From: Mesoaciditogaceae bacterium
GTDB taxonomy: Bacteria; Thermotogota; Thermotogae; Mesoaciditogales; Mesoaciditogaceae
Reading direction: 5' to 3'
Length of the DNA stretch: 14,509 bases
Assembly: GCA_015486145.1 (NCBI GenBank)
Contig: WFSH01000010.1
Coordinates: 1 to 14,509, forward strand
Shown: one piece after another, positions 7,878 through 14,212 of the stretch
Layout of the letters: every line of letters starts with the position of its first letter
How positions within the stretch are numbered: position 1 is the first letter of the stretch
Notes under the pieces: model-generated
Seen by the model: the letters and a program-made list of their open reading frames with translations, nothing else
Told to the model about the DNA's origin: nothing
The model's database searches: none
Translations under genes and position numbers: made by a program

Positions 7878-9799
7878 CTTGATAAGATACTACGTATTCT
7901 CTTCTTAAGGGAGTCACTGTCAAGCCCTTCAATGGCATAAAGGGATTTCGCCGTGCCGGATTTTGAATAATCCATCAGACCAATTTTGGTGAAACTTTTG
8001 GGATGAAGATTTTTATTCATTGCAAAATCGGCAAGTATGGTTCCCAACCCCGTGTGGATGTTGTGATCCTCAAGAGTTACAACGTGTTTAGATGATATGT
8101 ATTTTCCTATCCATTCCGGAAGATCGAATGGGCAGGGAACGCCGATAACGGTCACTTTGATATTTTCTTTTAGTAAATCATCCGCTGCTTCGACGGCTAT
8201 GTGAGATGTTTGCCCAAAAGAAAAAACTGTGATTTCGTCTCCTTTTCTGAAAAGATCACATTCTCCGTATACAAATTCGTAGTTTGGACCAAAAAAAACT
8301 TCTCCTGAAGAAGAGGTGATGACCGGTATTTTGGATCTTCCAACGGCTATTGCGTAATTTCCGTAAACTTTTGCCACGTATCTTGTGGCCCTGTCGGTTT
8401 GGTTAGCGTCTTGAGGAACGATGAGTTTGAAATGGTAAAGATTCCGCAAAGCGCCCACATAATCGACACAGTGATGAGTTTTCCCATCTTCTCCAACGTC
8501 GGTTCCCACATGCGTTACCACGAGTTTCAAATTTGTGTGATTTATATCGTTTAGCCTCTGTTGATTGTATGTTTCATCTATTCCAAAAACACCAAAATCA
8601 CTGAAAAACGTCACGACATTTTGCGATGAAAGAGCTCCCGCAATCGTTGCCGCATTGTGTTCTTGCACGCCAACTTGATAGAAAAGGTTGGGAGTTACAC
8701 GTTCAAATATGTTGGTTTTGGTGGAAGGTTTTAAATCACAATCGAACACTGCTATAGGAGTGTTTTTGTTTGATTTGGAGTTAGAGTAAGCCATATCCGC
8801 CAACGCTCTTCCAAAAGCATCTCTGTTCGCGACATTTTGATTTTTTTCGTAAGTTCTGGGATCACCGATCTCGATTTTTATTGGGTAAGGATCTATGATG
8901 AAGTTTGGCTTTTTAAACGTTTTTCTCTTTTCAATGTATTTTTCCACATCGTTGTTTATGCCAAGTTCTTTTAGTGCTCGGTCACATTCTTCCATGGAAA
9001 GTGCTTTTCCATGGTACGTAACATCATCTTCCATGAAAGTTACACCTTTGCCAATTATCGTTCTTGCAAGAATGGCTGTTGGAACCTCGTCATTTTCTAT
9101 CGAATACTTTACCGCGTTGTACAGTTGGGTGTAATCGTGACCGTTGATTTCAAGAACTTTCCAGCCAGCTGCCTCATATTCTCCCTTTATGTTCACCGGC
9201 ATAACGTTGCGCATATGACCACTTATCTGGGCGTCGTTGTAGTCTATGATAACCGTGATATTGGAAAGCCCGTATTTCTTGGCAAACCTTCTTGCTTCTG
9301 CCACTTGCCCTTTGGCGTGTTCAGCATCACTCATCAACGCAAAAACATGGTAGTTGAGGCCTGTTATTTTTGAAGCGAGAGCCATACCACACGCGGCACT
9401 TAGTCCTTGTCCCAAGTTGCCTGTTGACCACTCAACCCCTGGGATACCACGTGTTACATGGCCTTCGTAGGGAGAATTTGCATATCTGAATCCCGTTATG
9501 ACATCCTCTAAATCTAAAAATCCAAGTCTTCCTAAGACAGAGTAAACCGCGGGAGATGTGTGACCATGACTCACTATGATCCTATCTCGTGATGGATTGA
9601 AGGGATCTTTTGGGCTTATGGACGCGTAAGAAAATACGGTCAAGAATATATCCACAGAGCTCATTGATCCTCCAGGGTGCCCCGAACTGGCAACCGTTGT
9701 CATCTTTATGATATCTCCTCTGCAAAGGCGTCCGAGTTCCCTGAGCCTTTCAATTTCTGATTCTGGTAAAGTTTTGAATTTAAAGCGTTCTTCGAGCAT
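7874..9799 (-). CDS. tkt: Transketolase (single-chain, thiamine-diphosphate dependent)
   Basis: A 641-residue protein spanning the whole transketolase architecture; it should transfer two-carbon ketol units in the pentose phosphate pathway. The N-terminal domain shows SSGHPGG (38-44), SHGH (77-80), STGNLGQGL (125-133) and GKGVTFMEDD with HGKAL. The pyrimidine-binding domain carries the catalytic glutamate E380 in VGVQEHN and GEDGKTHH (436-443), matching the substrate-contacting region. The C-terminal domain follows from about 515. One oddity: the usual GDG of the ThDP diphosphate/metal motif reads SDA (157-159), while the aspartate D158 and the distal N188 are kept. GGAGGTGG precedes the ATG. 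There is a 48-nt gap to the upstream nitrilase-like gene and a 4-nt overlap with queH. A second, canonical transketolase may exist elsewhere. Confidence 0.92.
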   Translation of the reverse strand: MLEERFKFKTLPESEIERLRELGRLCRGDIIKMTTVASSGHPGGSMSSVDIFLTVFSYASISPKDPFNPSRDRIIVSHGHTSPAVYSVLGRLGFLDLEDVITGFRYANSPYEGHVTRGIPGVEWSTGNLGQGLSAACGMALASKITGLNYHVFALMSDAEHAKGQVAEARRFAKKYGLSNITVIIDYNDAQISGHMRNVMPVNIKGEYEAAGWKVLEINGHDYTQLYNAVKYSIENDEVPTAILARTIIGKGVTFMEDDVTYHGKALSMEECDRALKELGINNDVEKYIEKRKTFKKPNFIIDPYPIKIEIGDPRTYEKNQNVANRDAFGRALADMAYSNSKSNKNTPIAVFDCDLKPSTKTNIFERVTPNLFYQVGVQEHNAATIAGALSSQNVVTFFSDFGVFGIDETYNQQRLNDINHTNLKLVVTHVGTDVGEDGKTHHCVDYVGALRNLYHFKLIVPQDANQTDRATRYVAKVYGNYAIAVGRSKIPVITSSSGEVFFGPNYEFVYGECDLFRKGDEITVFSFGQTSHIAVEAADDLLKENIKVTVIGVPCPFDLPEWIGKYISSKHVVTLEDHNIHTGLGTILADFAMNKNLHPKSFTKIGLMDYSKSGTAKSLYAIEGLDSDSLKKRIRSILSR

Positions 9800-9847
9800 T
9801 TTCCCACCTCCAAATTGCCATGAGACTTATATTCTTACTTTATTGGT

Positions 9848-10672
9848 TTATAACTTATCATTGGAAAGCAAGCGTTCGTAACCTTTATCTCTAACGAGAT
9901 TTGAAACTCTCTCCAAATCTGTGAAATTCAGCTCTGCCACTATCAAATCTTCAAGATTTTCACTTTTTGAAAGGGCAAGTATTCCATTTTGAGAATTGGT
10001 AACCTCTATTGGGCCGTATATTCCACTTTTTCCAGAAAACTGAGTGCCTTTATAGTTTCCCACCATATAACTTTCAACAGAATAAACGTACATTTGCTGT
10101 GAAAACAGCCATGCGCTTCGGAACGATTCATAGTCTCCCATCCAGAAATGCGTCATGGAAGGATTTAAGACGAGTTCTATTTTGTCGTCTTGAGTATAAT
10201 TTTCTTCTAAAAAACTAATTTTCCTTCCACCACAATTCATGATATTGCCGGTGAGTCTGCGACCATCGGGAGTCCAAATGCTTTTCACGACACTGTTTCT
10301 CCATTTTTGAGCTTCTGATACGTAAACTTCTTCGTTTGTAGAAATGTCCGTGAAAACCTTCGAATACAGTTCGGAGATGTGAGTACATTGCGAGACTGAC
10401 ATGATATCGTGAGAAATCGGTTGAAGCTCCAAATTCATGCCTTTTGGGAAACAAATTAGCTGTGCGCCTTGTTCTTTTGCCTCTTTAACTTTTTTAAGTA
10501 CACTGTAATAGAAATCCCTCACGTTTTTGAAGGTTTGAAACTTTATTTGGACGGCTGCTACTCTAAAAATGGTACCATTTCGTTTCGTGTACTTGAAAGA
10601 AACGTGGGGCTGAAAATGCGTTCTTTTTATAAACAGCAAAGAGGATAAAAACTTCTTTATTTTATCAATCAT
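9848..10672 (-). CDS. Nitrilase-fold protein, probably catalytically inactive
   Basis: A 274-residue protein with several marks of the carbon-nitrogen hydrolase (nitrilase) fold. FRVAAVQIKFQTFKNV (36-51) matches the first strand and helix. LICFPKGMN (72-80) matches the catalytic-glutamate strand, but K77 replaces the glutamate. ELVLNPSMT and the following aromatic helix match the strand and helix after the nucleophile, and FSGKSGIYGP (212-221) matches the family's FxGxSxIxxP motif. The usual Cys segment between the lysine strand and ELVLNPS appears to be missing. GRKISFLEE near 149-157 could retain the catalytic lysine. The N-terminal 30 residues are a basic extension. It overlaps the upstream gene by 8 nt. 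The fold is inferred from motifs; role unknown, perhaps a binding or scaffold protein. Confidence 0.7.
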   Translation of the reverse strand: MIDKIKKFLSSLLFIKRTHFQPHVSFKYTKRNGTIFRVAAVQIKFQTFKNVRDFYYSVLKKVKEAKEQGAQLICFPKGMNLELQPISHDIMSVSQCTHISELYSKVFTDISTNEEVYVSEAQKWRNSVVKSIWTPDGRRLTGNIMNCGGRKISFLEENYTQDDKIELVLNPSMTHFWMGDYESFRSAWLFSQQMYVYSVESYMVGNYKGTQFSGKSGIYGPIEVTNSQNGILALSKSENLEDLIVAELNFTDLERVSNLVRDKGYERLLSNDKL

Positions 10673-11225
10673 TTCTCAAGCCTTTGTTCTTCTTGATACG
10701 TTTGTTTAAATCATCTTCTCTTTCCACTGATGCTTTCATCACGGCATATCTTTCGAAAAGTAGCTGCACACCATCACTAAATCCGTTCATTTTTGAAAAT
10801 AAAGAATAACCAATCGTATCACCAGCAAAATTCACGATAAGTGTCGGTAAGCCGGTGTACTGCGAACATCCCCAACCACTGGCCATTAAAGCGTAAGGAT
10901 TGTAATTGTCTGTTTTAAGGTAACCTAAGATCATACTTATCTTCAAACTGTAAATCTTATGAAGGAGTCTCCGCATTCTCAGTTCTTTTCCGTATAGCGC
11001 CGCGATCTTTAAATCTTCAAATTCGAATATAGTTTCGTCAATAGCGATTGGAACACGCCACCTTCGCTCTCCAATTTCGAGGCCAAAGTTGTGAAAAGAT
11101 ATGTCGTTTTCCGAAACCGTGAACCACAATCCGTACTTTGGTACTTCTCGATCGGCGGTCACGGCCAAATCAAAATCCATAAATTCTGTAGAAGCTGGCA
11201 CAGGACCGACGTAGATTTTTAACAC
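10665..11225 (-). CDS. Second, more diverged nitrilase-fold-like protein
   Basis: An open frame reaches a TTG at 11249, but GGTGGAGG lies inside it, 9 nt before a GTG at 11225-11223; that GTG is therefore preferred, giving 186 residues. I do not recognise it outright. Parts align by eye with the nitrilase family. DLKIAALYGKELRM (71-84) resembles the strand and elbow around the catalytic cysteine, with glycine in its place (residue 79). LPTLIVNFAGDTIGYSLFS (126-144) resembles the region leading to the FxGxS motif. The DLAVTADRE strand near the N-terminus lacks the catalytic glutamate. It is the first gene after a good promoter and overlaps the next nitrilase-like gene by 8 nt, suggesting the two products act together. 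It may instead be an unrelated orphan family. Confidence 0.6.
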   Translation of the reverse strand: MLKIYVGPVPASTEFMDFDLAVTADREVPKYGLWFTVSENDISFHNFGLEIGERRWRVPIAIDETIFEFEDLKIAALYGKELRMRRLLHKIYSLKISMILGYLKTDNYNPYALMASGWGCSQYTGLPTLIVNFAGDTIGYSLFSKMNGFSDGVQLLFERYAVMKASVEREDDLNKRIKKNKGLRND

Positions 11226-11257
11226 TTCAGATCGCCTCCACCATTTCAAACAACATA

Positions 11258-11266
11258 ATTATAACA
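11258..11266 (-). promoter_or_regulatory. Extended -10 promoter of the minus-strand cluster
   Basis: Read on the minus strand, TGTTATAAT occupies 11266-11258: a perfect TATAAT with the TGN extension, as at the OsmC promoter. The -35 region is poor (AGACTA at a 17-bp spacer). It lies 33 nt before the preferred GTG at 11225. It probably drives the nitrilase-like pair and, lacking a visible terminator at 9800-9847, perhaps the whole cluster to ligA. Confidence 0.65.
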
Positions 11267-11288
11267 TTTTTAGACGAGTTTAGTCTTT

Positions 11289-11359
11289 CCGCTTGTAAAG
11301 CGGTACTAAAATGTCAAAGCGTGTTGTTATTCGAAAAATGTTACCCACACGATCTCGAA
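11289..11359 (+). repeat. 71-bp repeat, left copy (inverted relative to 13980-14050)
   Basis: This stretch matches the reverse complement of 13980-14050 at 66 of 71 positions by hand alignment. It begins with the hairpin CCGCTT-GTA-AAGCGG (11289-11303) and ends at CACACGATCTCGAA. In this copy the end is extended into a second perfect hairpin, GATCTC-GAA-GAGATC (11351-11365), absent in the other copy. It contains TTACCCACAC (11341-11350), the decamer also found in the ~138-bp repeats at both window edges. It lies in the divergent region between the nitrilase-like operon and fprA, which otherwise (11366-11469) shows nothing I can name. Confidence 0.88.
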
Positions 11360-11469
11360 GAGATCTTAATTACATGCTTATTCACTTACCTGAGAGGTTT
11401 AACACGTGTGAATTAAAAGAATGTTCAAAAGTTCAAATTGTTGAGATGTTTATTTTAAAAAAGATGGTG

Positions 11470-11517
11470 TAGAATAAAATAGACTAAAAAAGTCTTAATT
11501 TTAAAAATTGAGGAGGT
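11470..11517 (+). promoter_or_regulatory. fprA leader: possible -10, hairpin and ribosome-binding site
   Basis: TAGAAT at 11470-11475 (or TAAAAT at 11475-11480) is a possible -10, with no convincing -35. A hairpin AGACT-AAAAA-AGTCT (11481-11495) follows at the expected transcript start and could be a 5' stem-loop or an operator. The near-palindrome AATTTTAAAAATT (11498-11510) comes next. The strong ribosome-binding site AGGAGGT (11511-11517) is 9 nt before the ATG. The site calls other than the RBS are weak. Confidence 0.4.
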
Positions 11518-11526
11518 GTCTGAACA

Positions 11527-12717
11527 ATGTTGAAAGAAATAAAGAAAGGTATTTATTTCGTTGGGGCACTGGACTGGGATAGAAAACTTTTTGACGAATT
11601 AATTCCACTTCCAGATGGCACGTCGTACAATTCTTACATAGTTAAGGGTGAGAACAAAGTTGCGCTGATCGATACCGTTGATCCACGAAAAACAGGGGAA
11701 CTTCTCTATAACCTGAAAAAACTCAAATTAGAAAAGATTGATTACATCATCTCGAATCACGCCGAGATGGATCACTCGGGTTCCATACCAAATGTCTTAA
11801 AGCTCTTTCCGAATGCGAAAGTTGTAACTAACAAGAAAGCTAAACCTCTACTTGTGGAATTCATGAACATACCAGATGACAAATTTATTTTGGTGGAAGA
11901 AAATGACACCGTAAATCTTGGGGGAAGAACTTTAAAATTTATCATGACGCCCTGGGTCCATTGGCCAGAAACGATGGTGACATATCTCGTAGAAGACAAA
12001 ATACTTTTTACTTGTGATTTTCTCGCCTCACACATAGCGACAAATGAGCTGTTTGTGAAAGATAAATCAAAATCTTTGGAGGCGTCGAAAAGATACTATG
12101 CTGAAATAATGATGCCGTTTAGAGCGATGGTAAAATCTGACCTCAAAAAGGTAAAAAATCTTGAACCCAGTATGATAGCGCCATCTCACGGTCAGATACA
12201 TCTTGATCCTTCTTTTATCATTGGTTTGCACGAAAAGTGGGTTTCTGATGAAATGGAAAATACCGTTCTCATTCCATATGTATCAATGTACGAAAGCACT
12301 CAAAAACTTGTGAATAGGCTTGTGTACGAACTTCAAGATAAGGGAATAAATGCCGTGCCGATAAACGTCGTGGGTGTAGATATCGGAAAAGTGGCGATAG
12401 AACTTGTTGATACCGCAACGATCGTCATGGCATCACCAACGGTTTTGTCTTCAGTTCATCCAGCGATGGCGTATGTGGCTTATCTCGCGAATGTTTTGAA
12501 ACCCAAAGCTCATTTTGCGTCTTTAATAGGCTCGTACGGTTGGGGAGGAAGAGAGGTTGACAATCTCATTGGCATGCTCAAAAATCTTAAACTTGAATTC
12601 ATAAATCCAGTTTTGGTAAAAGGTACGCCAAAAGAAGAAGACTTTAAGCGAATATCAAAGCTTGCCAATGATATTTTTAAAAAACACATGGACTGTGAAC
12701 TCATAGAAAAAGGTTGA
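11527..12717 (+). CDS. fprA: Flavodiiron protein FprA (oxygen/NO reductase)
   Basis: A 396-residue class A flavodiiron protein: an N-terminal metallo-beta-lactamase-like domain with a di-iron site, fused to a flavodoxin domain. These soluble enzymes reduce O2 to water, or NO to N2O, with electrons usually from rubredoxin, and protect anaerobes. The iron ligands are all visible: H78, E80, D82 and H83 in NHAEMDHSG, H145 in WVHWPE, D164 in FTCDFLASH, H221 in APSHGQIH. The FMN-binding domain starts near 247 (LIPYVSMYESTQ) and includes SPTVLSS and GSYGWGG (335-341). Length equals the family norm. It has a strong AGGAGGT site and its own leader. DUF488 follows 8 nt downstream. No rubredoxin or rubrerythrin gene is in the window, so the electron donor is encoded elsewhere. 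Confidence 0.96.
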   Translation: MLKEIKKGIYFVGALDWDRKLFDELIPLPDGTSYNSYIVKGENKVALIDTVDPRKTGELLYNLKKLKLEKIDYIISNHAEMDHSGSIPNVLKLFPNAKVVTNKKAKPLLVEFMNIPDDKFILVEENDTVNLGGRTLKFIMTPWVHWPETMVTYLVEDKILFTCDFLASHIATNELFVKDKSKSLEASKRYYAEIMMPFRAMVKSDLKKVKNLEPSMIAPSHGQIHLDPSFIIGLHEKWVSDEMENTVLIPYVSMYESTQKLVNRLVYELQDKGINAVPINVVGVDIGKVAIELVDTATIVMASPTVLSSVHPAMAYVAYLANVLKPKAHFASLIGSYGWGGREVDNLIGMLKNLKLEFINPVLVKGTPKEEDFKRISKLANDIFKKHMDCELIEKG

Positions 12718-12725
12718 TTTGAGGT

Positions 12726-13088
12726 ATGATAAAAATAAAAAGAGTTTATGAAAAATTTTCAAAGAGTGACGGGAAACGTTTTCTTGTAGAAAGATTGTGG
12801 CCGCGTGGATTCAAAAAAGAAGATCTCAAGATGGATGTTTGGCTTAAGGAAATAGCTCCAAGTGCTGAACTGAGAAAGTGGTTTGGCCATGTACCAGATC
12901 GCTGGGAAGGATTCAGAAAAAGATACAAAACAGAATTAAGCGAGAAAAAATTTCTTCTCGATGTGCTTTTGAAAGAGGCTCGATCGAACACCGTCACTCT
13001 TTTATACAGTGCCAGAGATACGGAGCATAACAGTGCTATCGTTTTAAAGGAATATCTTGAAGAACTTCTTGAAGGTACTCAAAAATGA
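12726..13088 (+). CDS. DUF488 family protein (YeaO-like)
   Basis: A 120-residue protein of the DUF488 family, widespread and of unknown function. The family pattern is clear: IKRVYE near the N-terminus, RLWPRGFKKEDL (23-34), WFGHVPDRW (52-60) and LLYSARDTEHNSA (92-104). Length matches YeaO-type members. It lies 8 nt after fprA on the same strand and is probably co-transcribed. The ribosome-binding site is odd: GAGG is separated from the ATG by a single base, too close for normal use, so translation may depend on ribosomes leaving fprA. The family start pattern supports this ATG. It converges on aroQ with an 18-bp gap that has only a 4-bp stem (TTCC-ATAC-GGAA) and no clear terminator. Confidence 0.9.
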   Translation: MIKIKRVYEKFSKSDGKRFLVERLWPRGFKKEDLKMDVWLKEIAPSAELRKWFGHVPDRWEGFRKRYKTELSEKKFLLDVLLKEARSNTVTLLYSARDTEHNSAIVLKEYLEELLEGTQK

Positions 13089-13106
13089 CCTTTCCATACG
13101 GAATGA

Positions 13107-13553
13107 TTAAGGTTCTTTGCCTTTGTCAAAAACTTTTGAGGTGATGAATTGAATGGCAAGAATGTATCCGTGAACTCCGAGGCCAGAAATGACTCCATCA
13201 CAAACCGGAGCCGTTACGCTGTGTGAACGAAATTCTTCACGTCTGAAAATGTTTGAAATGTGAACTTCTACTTTTAAGCCCTTAAAAATCTCAAGTGCAT
13301 CTCGGAGTGCGTAGCTGTAATGCGCGAAAGCCCCAGGATTTATGACTATGCCATCTTTTACGGGAATCTTTTGCATGTAATCGATAATTTCACCTTCGTG
13401 GTTGGATTGGAAAAAATTCACTTTTATCCTTTCCGCTTCGCACCAGCTTTGAATTTCATTTACCAATTCACCATATCCAACAGTCCCGTAAACTGTGGGA
13501 TCTCGTTTTGAAAGCATGTTGAGATTGGGACCGTTTATCACATGAACTATCAT
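13107..13553 (-). CDS. aroQ: 3-dehydroquinate dehydratase, type II
   Basis: A 148-residue type II dehydroquinase, which converts 3-dehydroquinate to 3-dehydroshikimate in the shikimate pathway. The frame is open further upstream, but the family begins at INGPNLNML, so the ATG at 13553 is chosen. It lies 1 nt after the aroH stop, with GGAAGTGG overlapping the aroH end as a weak ribosome-binding site. Active-site residues are present: R17 and Y22 in SKRDPTVYG, N72 and H78 in NPGAFAH, E96 and H98 in VEVHISN, R105 and R109 in RREEFR. Phenylalanine (F103) replaces the usual second histidine of SNIH, a position not known to be essential. It normally forms a dodecamer. It is paired here with chorismate mutase; the other aro genes are not in the window. 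Confidence 0.95.
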   Translation of the reverse strand: MIVHVINGPNLNMLSKRDPTVYGTVGYGELVNEIQSWCEAERIKVNFFQSNHEGEIIDYMQKIPVKDGIVINPGAFAHYSYALRDALEIFKGLKVEVHISNIFRREEFRSHSVTAPVCDGVISGLGVHGYILAIQFITSKVFDKGKEP

Positions 13554-13554
13554 T

Positions 13555-13902
13555 TTACCACTTCCAATTTTTGAGTATTTCCGCTCCATTTTTGTAAACG
13601 TTTGAAGTTTCTGAACCTTTTGGCCTTTCAACGAAAACGAGTACCCTTAAGACCCTTTTGGGAGAATTTGCAAAATCCGCCTCTTGGAAGCACATGAGGG
13701 GAACGTCGTGTCCAAGTTTTCGGAAAACGGTAGCGGGATTCATAGAGGTTAGATCTTTGGTTAAACTGAAAATTACGCTTACAACCTCTGCATCGTGAAG
13801 CGAATTTTTGGAAAAAACCTCTGACATTAAATCTTCAGTGGCTTTTTTAATCTCTTCATATGTGTCTTCTTTGACAAAGATTGCCCCTCTGATGGCTTTC
13901 AA
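13555..13902 (-). CDS. aroH: Chorismate mutase, AroH type
   Basis: A 115-residue monofunctional AroH-fold chorismate mutase, converting chorismate to prephenate for tyrosine and phenylalanine synthesis. The open frame reaches an ATG at 13926, but GGGAGG lies inside it, 7 nt before a TTG at 13902-13900, and AroH proteins begin just before IRGAI; the TTG is therefore preferred. The known catalytic residues are visible: R5 in AIRGAI, R61 in FRKLG, C71 and E74 in MCFQEAD, R86 in VLRVLVF, Y103 in VYKNG. It is slightly shorter at the C-terminus than the Bacillus subtilis enzyme. Its stop (TAA) is 1 nt before aroQ, so the pair is likely coupled. No clear promoter was found; the upstream DNA is the repeat mosaic. 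Confidence 0.94.
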   Translation of the reverse strand: MKAIRGAIFVKEDTYEEIKKATEDLMSEVFSKNSLHDAEVVSVIFSLTKDLTSMNPATVFRKLGHDVPLMCFQEADFANSPKRVLRVLVFVERPKGSETSNVYKNGAEILKNWKW

Positions 13903-13940
13903 CAGATTTCCTCCCTTTAAGTGCAAAATAACCTACCCGC

Positions 13941-13970
13941 AAATTGAGGCACGCTCAAACATTCATCCTT
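13941..13970 (+). repeat. Short direct repeat unit, copy 1
   Basis: This 30-bp unit recurs at 14117-14145 with three substitutions and one indel (core CACGCTCAAACA then TC-TCCTT). It carries the small hairpin TTGAG-GCACG-CTCAA. The stem that follows in copy 2 is not formed here because the partner sequence has diverged. It directly abuts the inverted 71-bp repeat, suggesting both belong to one composite element. Confidence 0.65.
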
Positions 13971-13979
13971 ATAGTTCTT

Positions 13980-14050
13980 TTCGAGATCGTGTGGGTAGTA
14001 TTTTTCGAATAACGACATTCTTTGACATTTTAGTACCGCTTTACAAGCGG
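13980..14050 (-). repeat. 71-bp repeat, right copy (inverted relative to 11289-11359)
   Basis: The reverse complement of this stretch matches 11289-11359 with 5 differences in 71 positions. It includes the hairpin CCGCTT-TAC-AAGCGG (14036-14050) and, on the minus strand, CTACCCACAC in place of TTACCCACAC. With its partner it brackets a 2.6-kb segment holding fprA, DUF488, aroQ and aroH in inverted orientation, a geometry that could allow inversion by homologous recombination. Confidence 0.88.
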
Positions 14051-14116
14051 TGAGTGTAATTTTTCGAAGTCCCATCAGGACCGGATTCGCTCTTTTATCC
14101 ATCTTACGATTCAAAA

Positions 14117-14145
14117 AAATGAGACACGCTCAAACACTCGTCCTT
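14117..14145 (+). repeat. Short direct repeat unit, copy 2, with hairpin
   Basis: Second copy of the ~30-bp unit at 13941-13970. Here the unit continues into a perfect 8-bp hairpin, AAACACTC (14132-14139), GTCCTT loop, GAGTGTTT (14146-14153). A further hairpin, GGCAC-GTCCT-GTGCC (14163-14177), and TCTCC-AGAT-GGAGA (14198-14211) follow before the large repeat begins, giving a chain of stems like that at the left edge. Confidence 0.65.
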
Positions 14146-14212
14146 GAGTGTTTCGCTTTCTCGGCACGTCCTGTGCCTTCCAATCTCATTTTTTAAATCT
14201 CCAGATGGAGAG

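Noticed and set aside
9800..9850. Separate promoter for transketolase (TATAAG with upstream TTATAA)
   Set aside because: The -35 match is 3 of 6 and the -10 is imperfect, so it cannot be told from AT-rich background, although an internal promoter here is possible.
10665..11249. TTG at 11249 as the start of the second nitrilase-like gene
   Set aside because: No ribosome-binding site precedes it, whereas GGTGGAGG lies 9 nt before the GTG at 11225.
11311..11472. Small plus-strand open frame of 53 codons starting inside the 71-bp repeat (reads MSKRVVIRKMLPTRSR)
   Set aside because: There is no ribosome-binding site before its ATG. The matching frame in the other repeat copy stops after about 19 codons, and the differences are too few to show codon-position bias.
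11250..11526. tRNA or other standard RNA gene in the divergent region
   Set aside because: No cloverleaf arms or conserved T-loop sequence found; the stems are explained by the repeat copy and the fprA leader hairpin.
13107..13631. Longer aroQ frame starting at 13631
   Set aside because: The extra 26 residues overlap the end of aroH out of frame and are absent from the family; the ATG at 13553 gives the normal N-terminus.
13917..14114. Minus-strand open frame across the 71-bp repeat and the aroH leader
   Set aside because: It overlaps the aroH ribosome-binding region, has no ribosome-binding site of its own that I can see, and is explained by repeat sequence being open in several frames.
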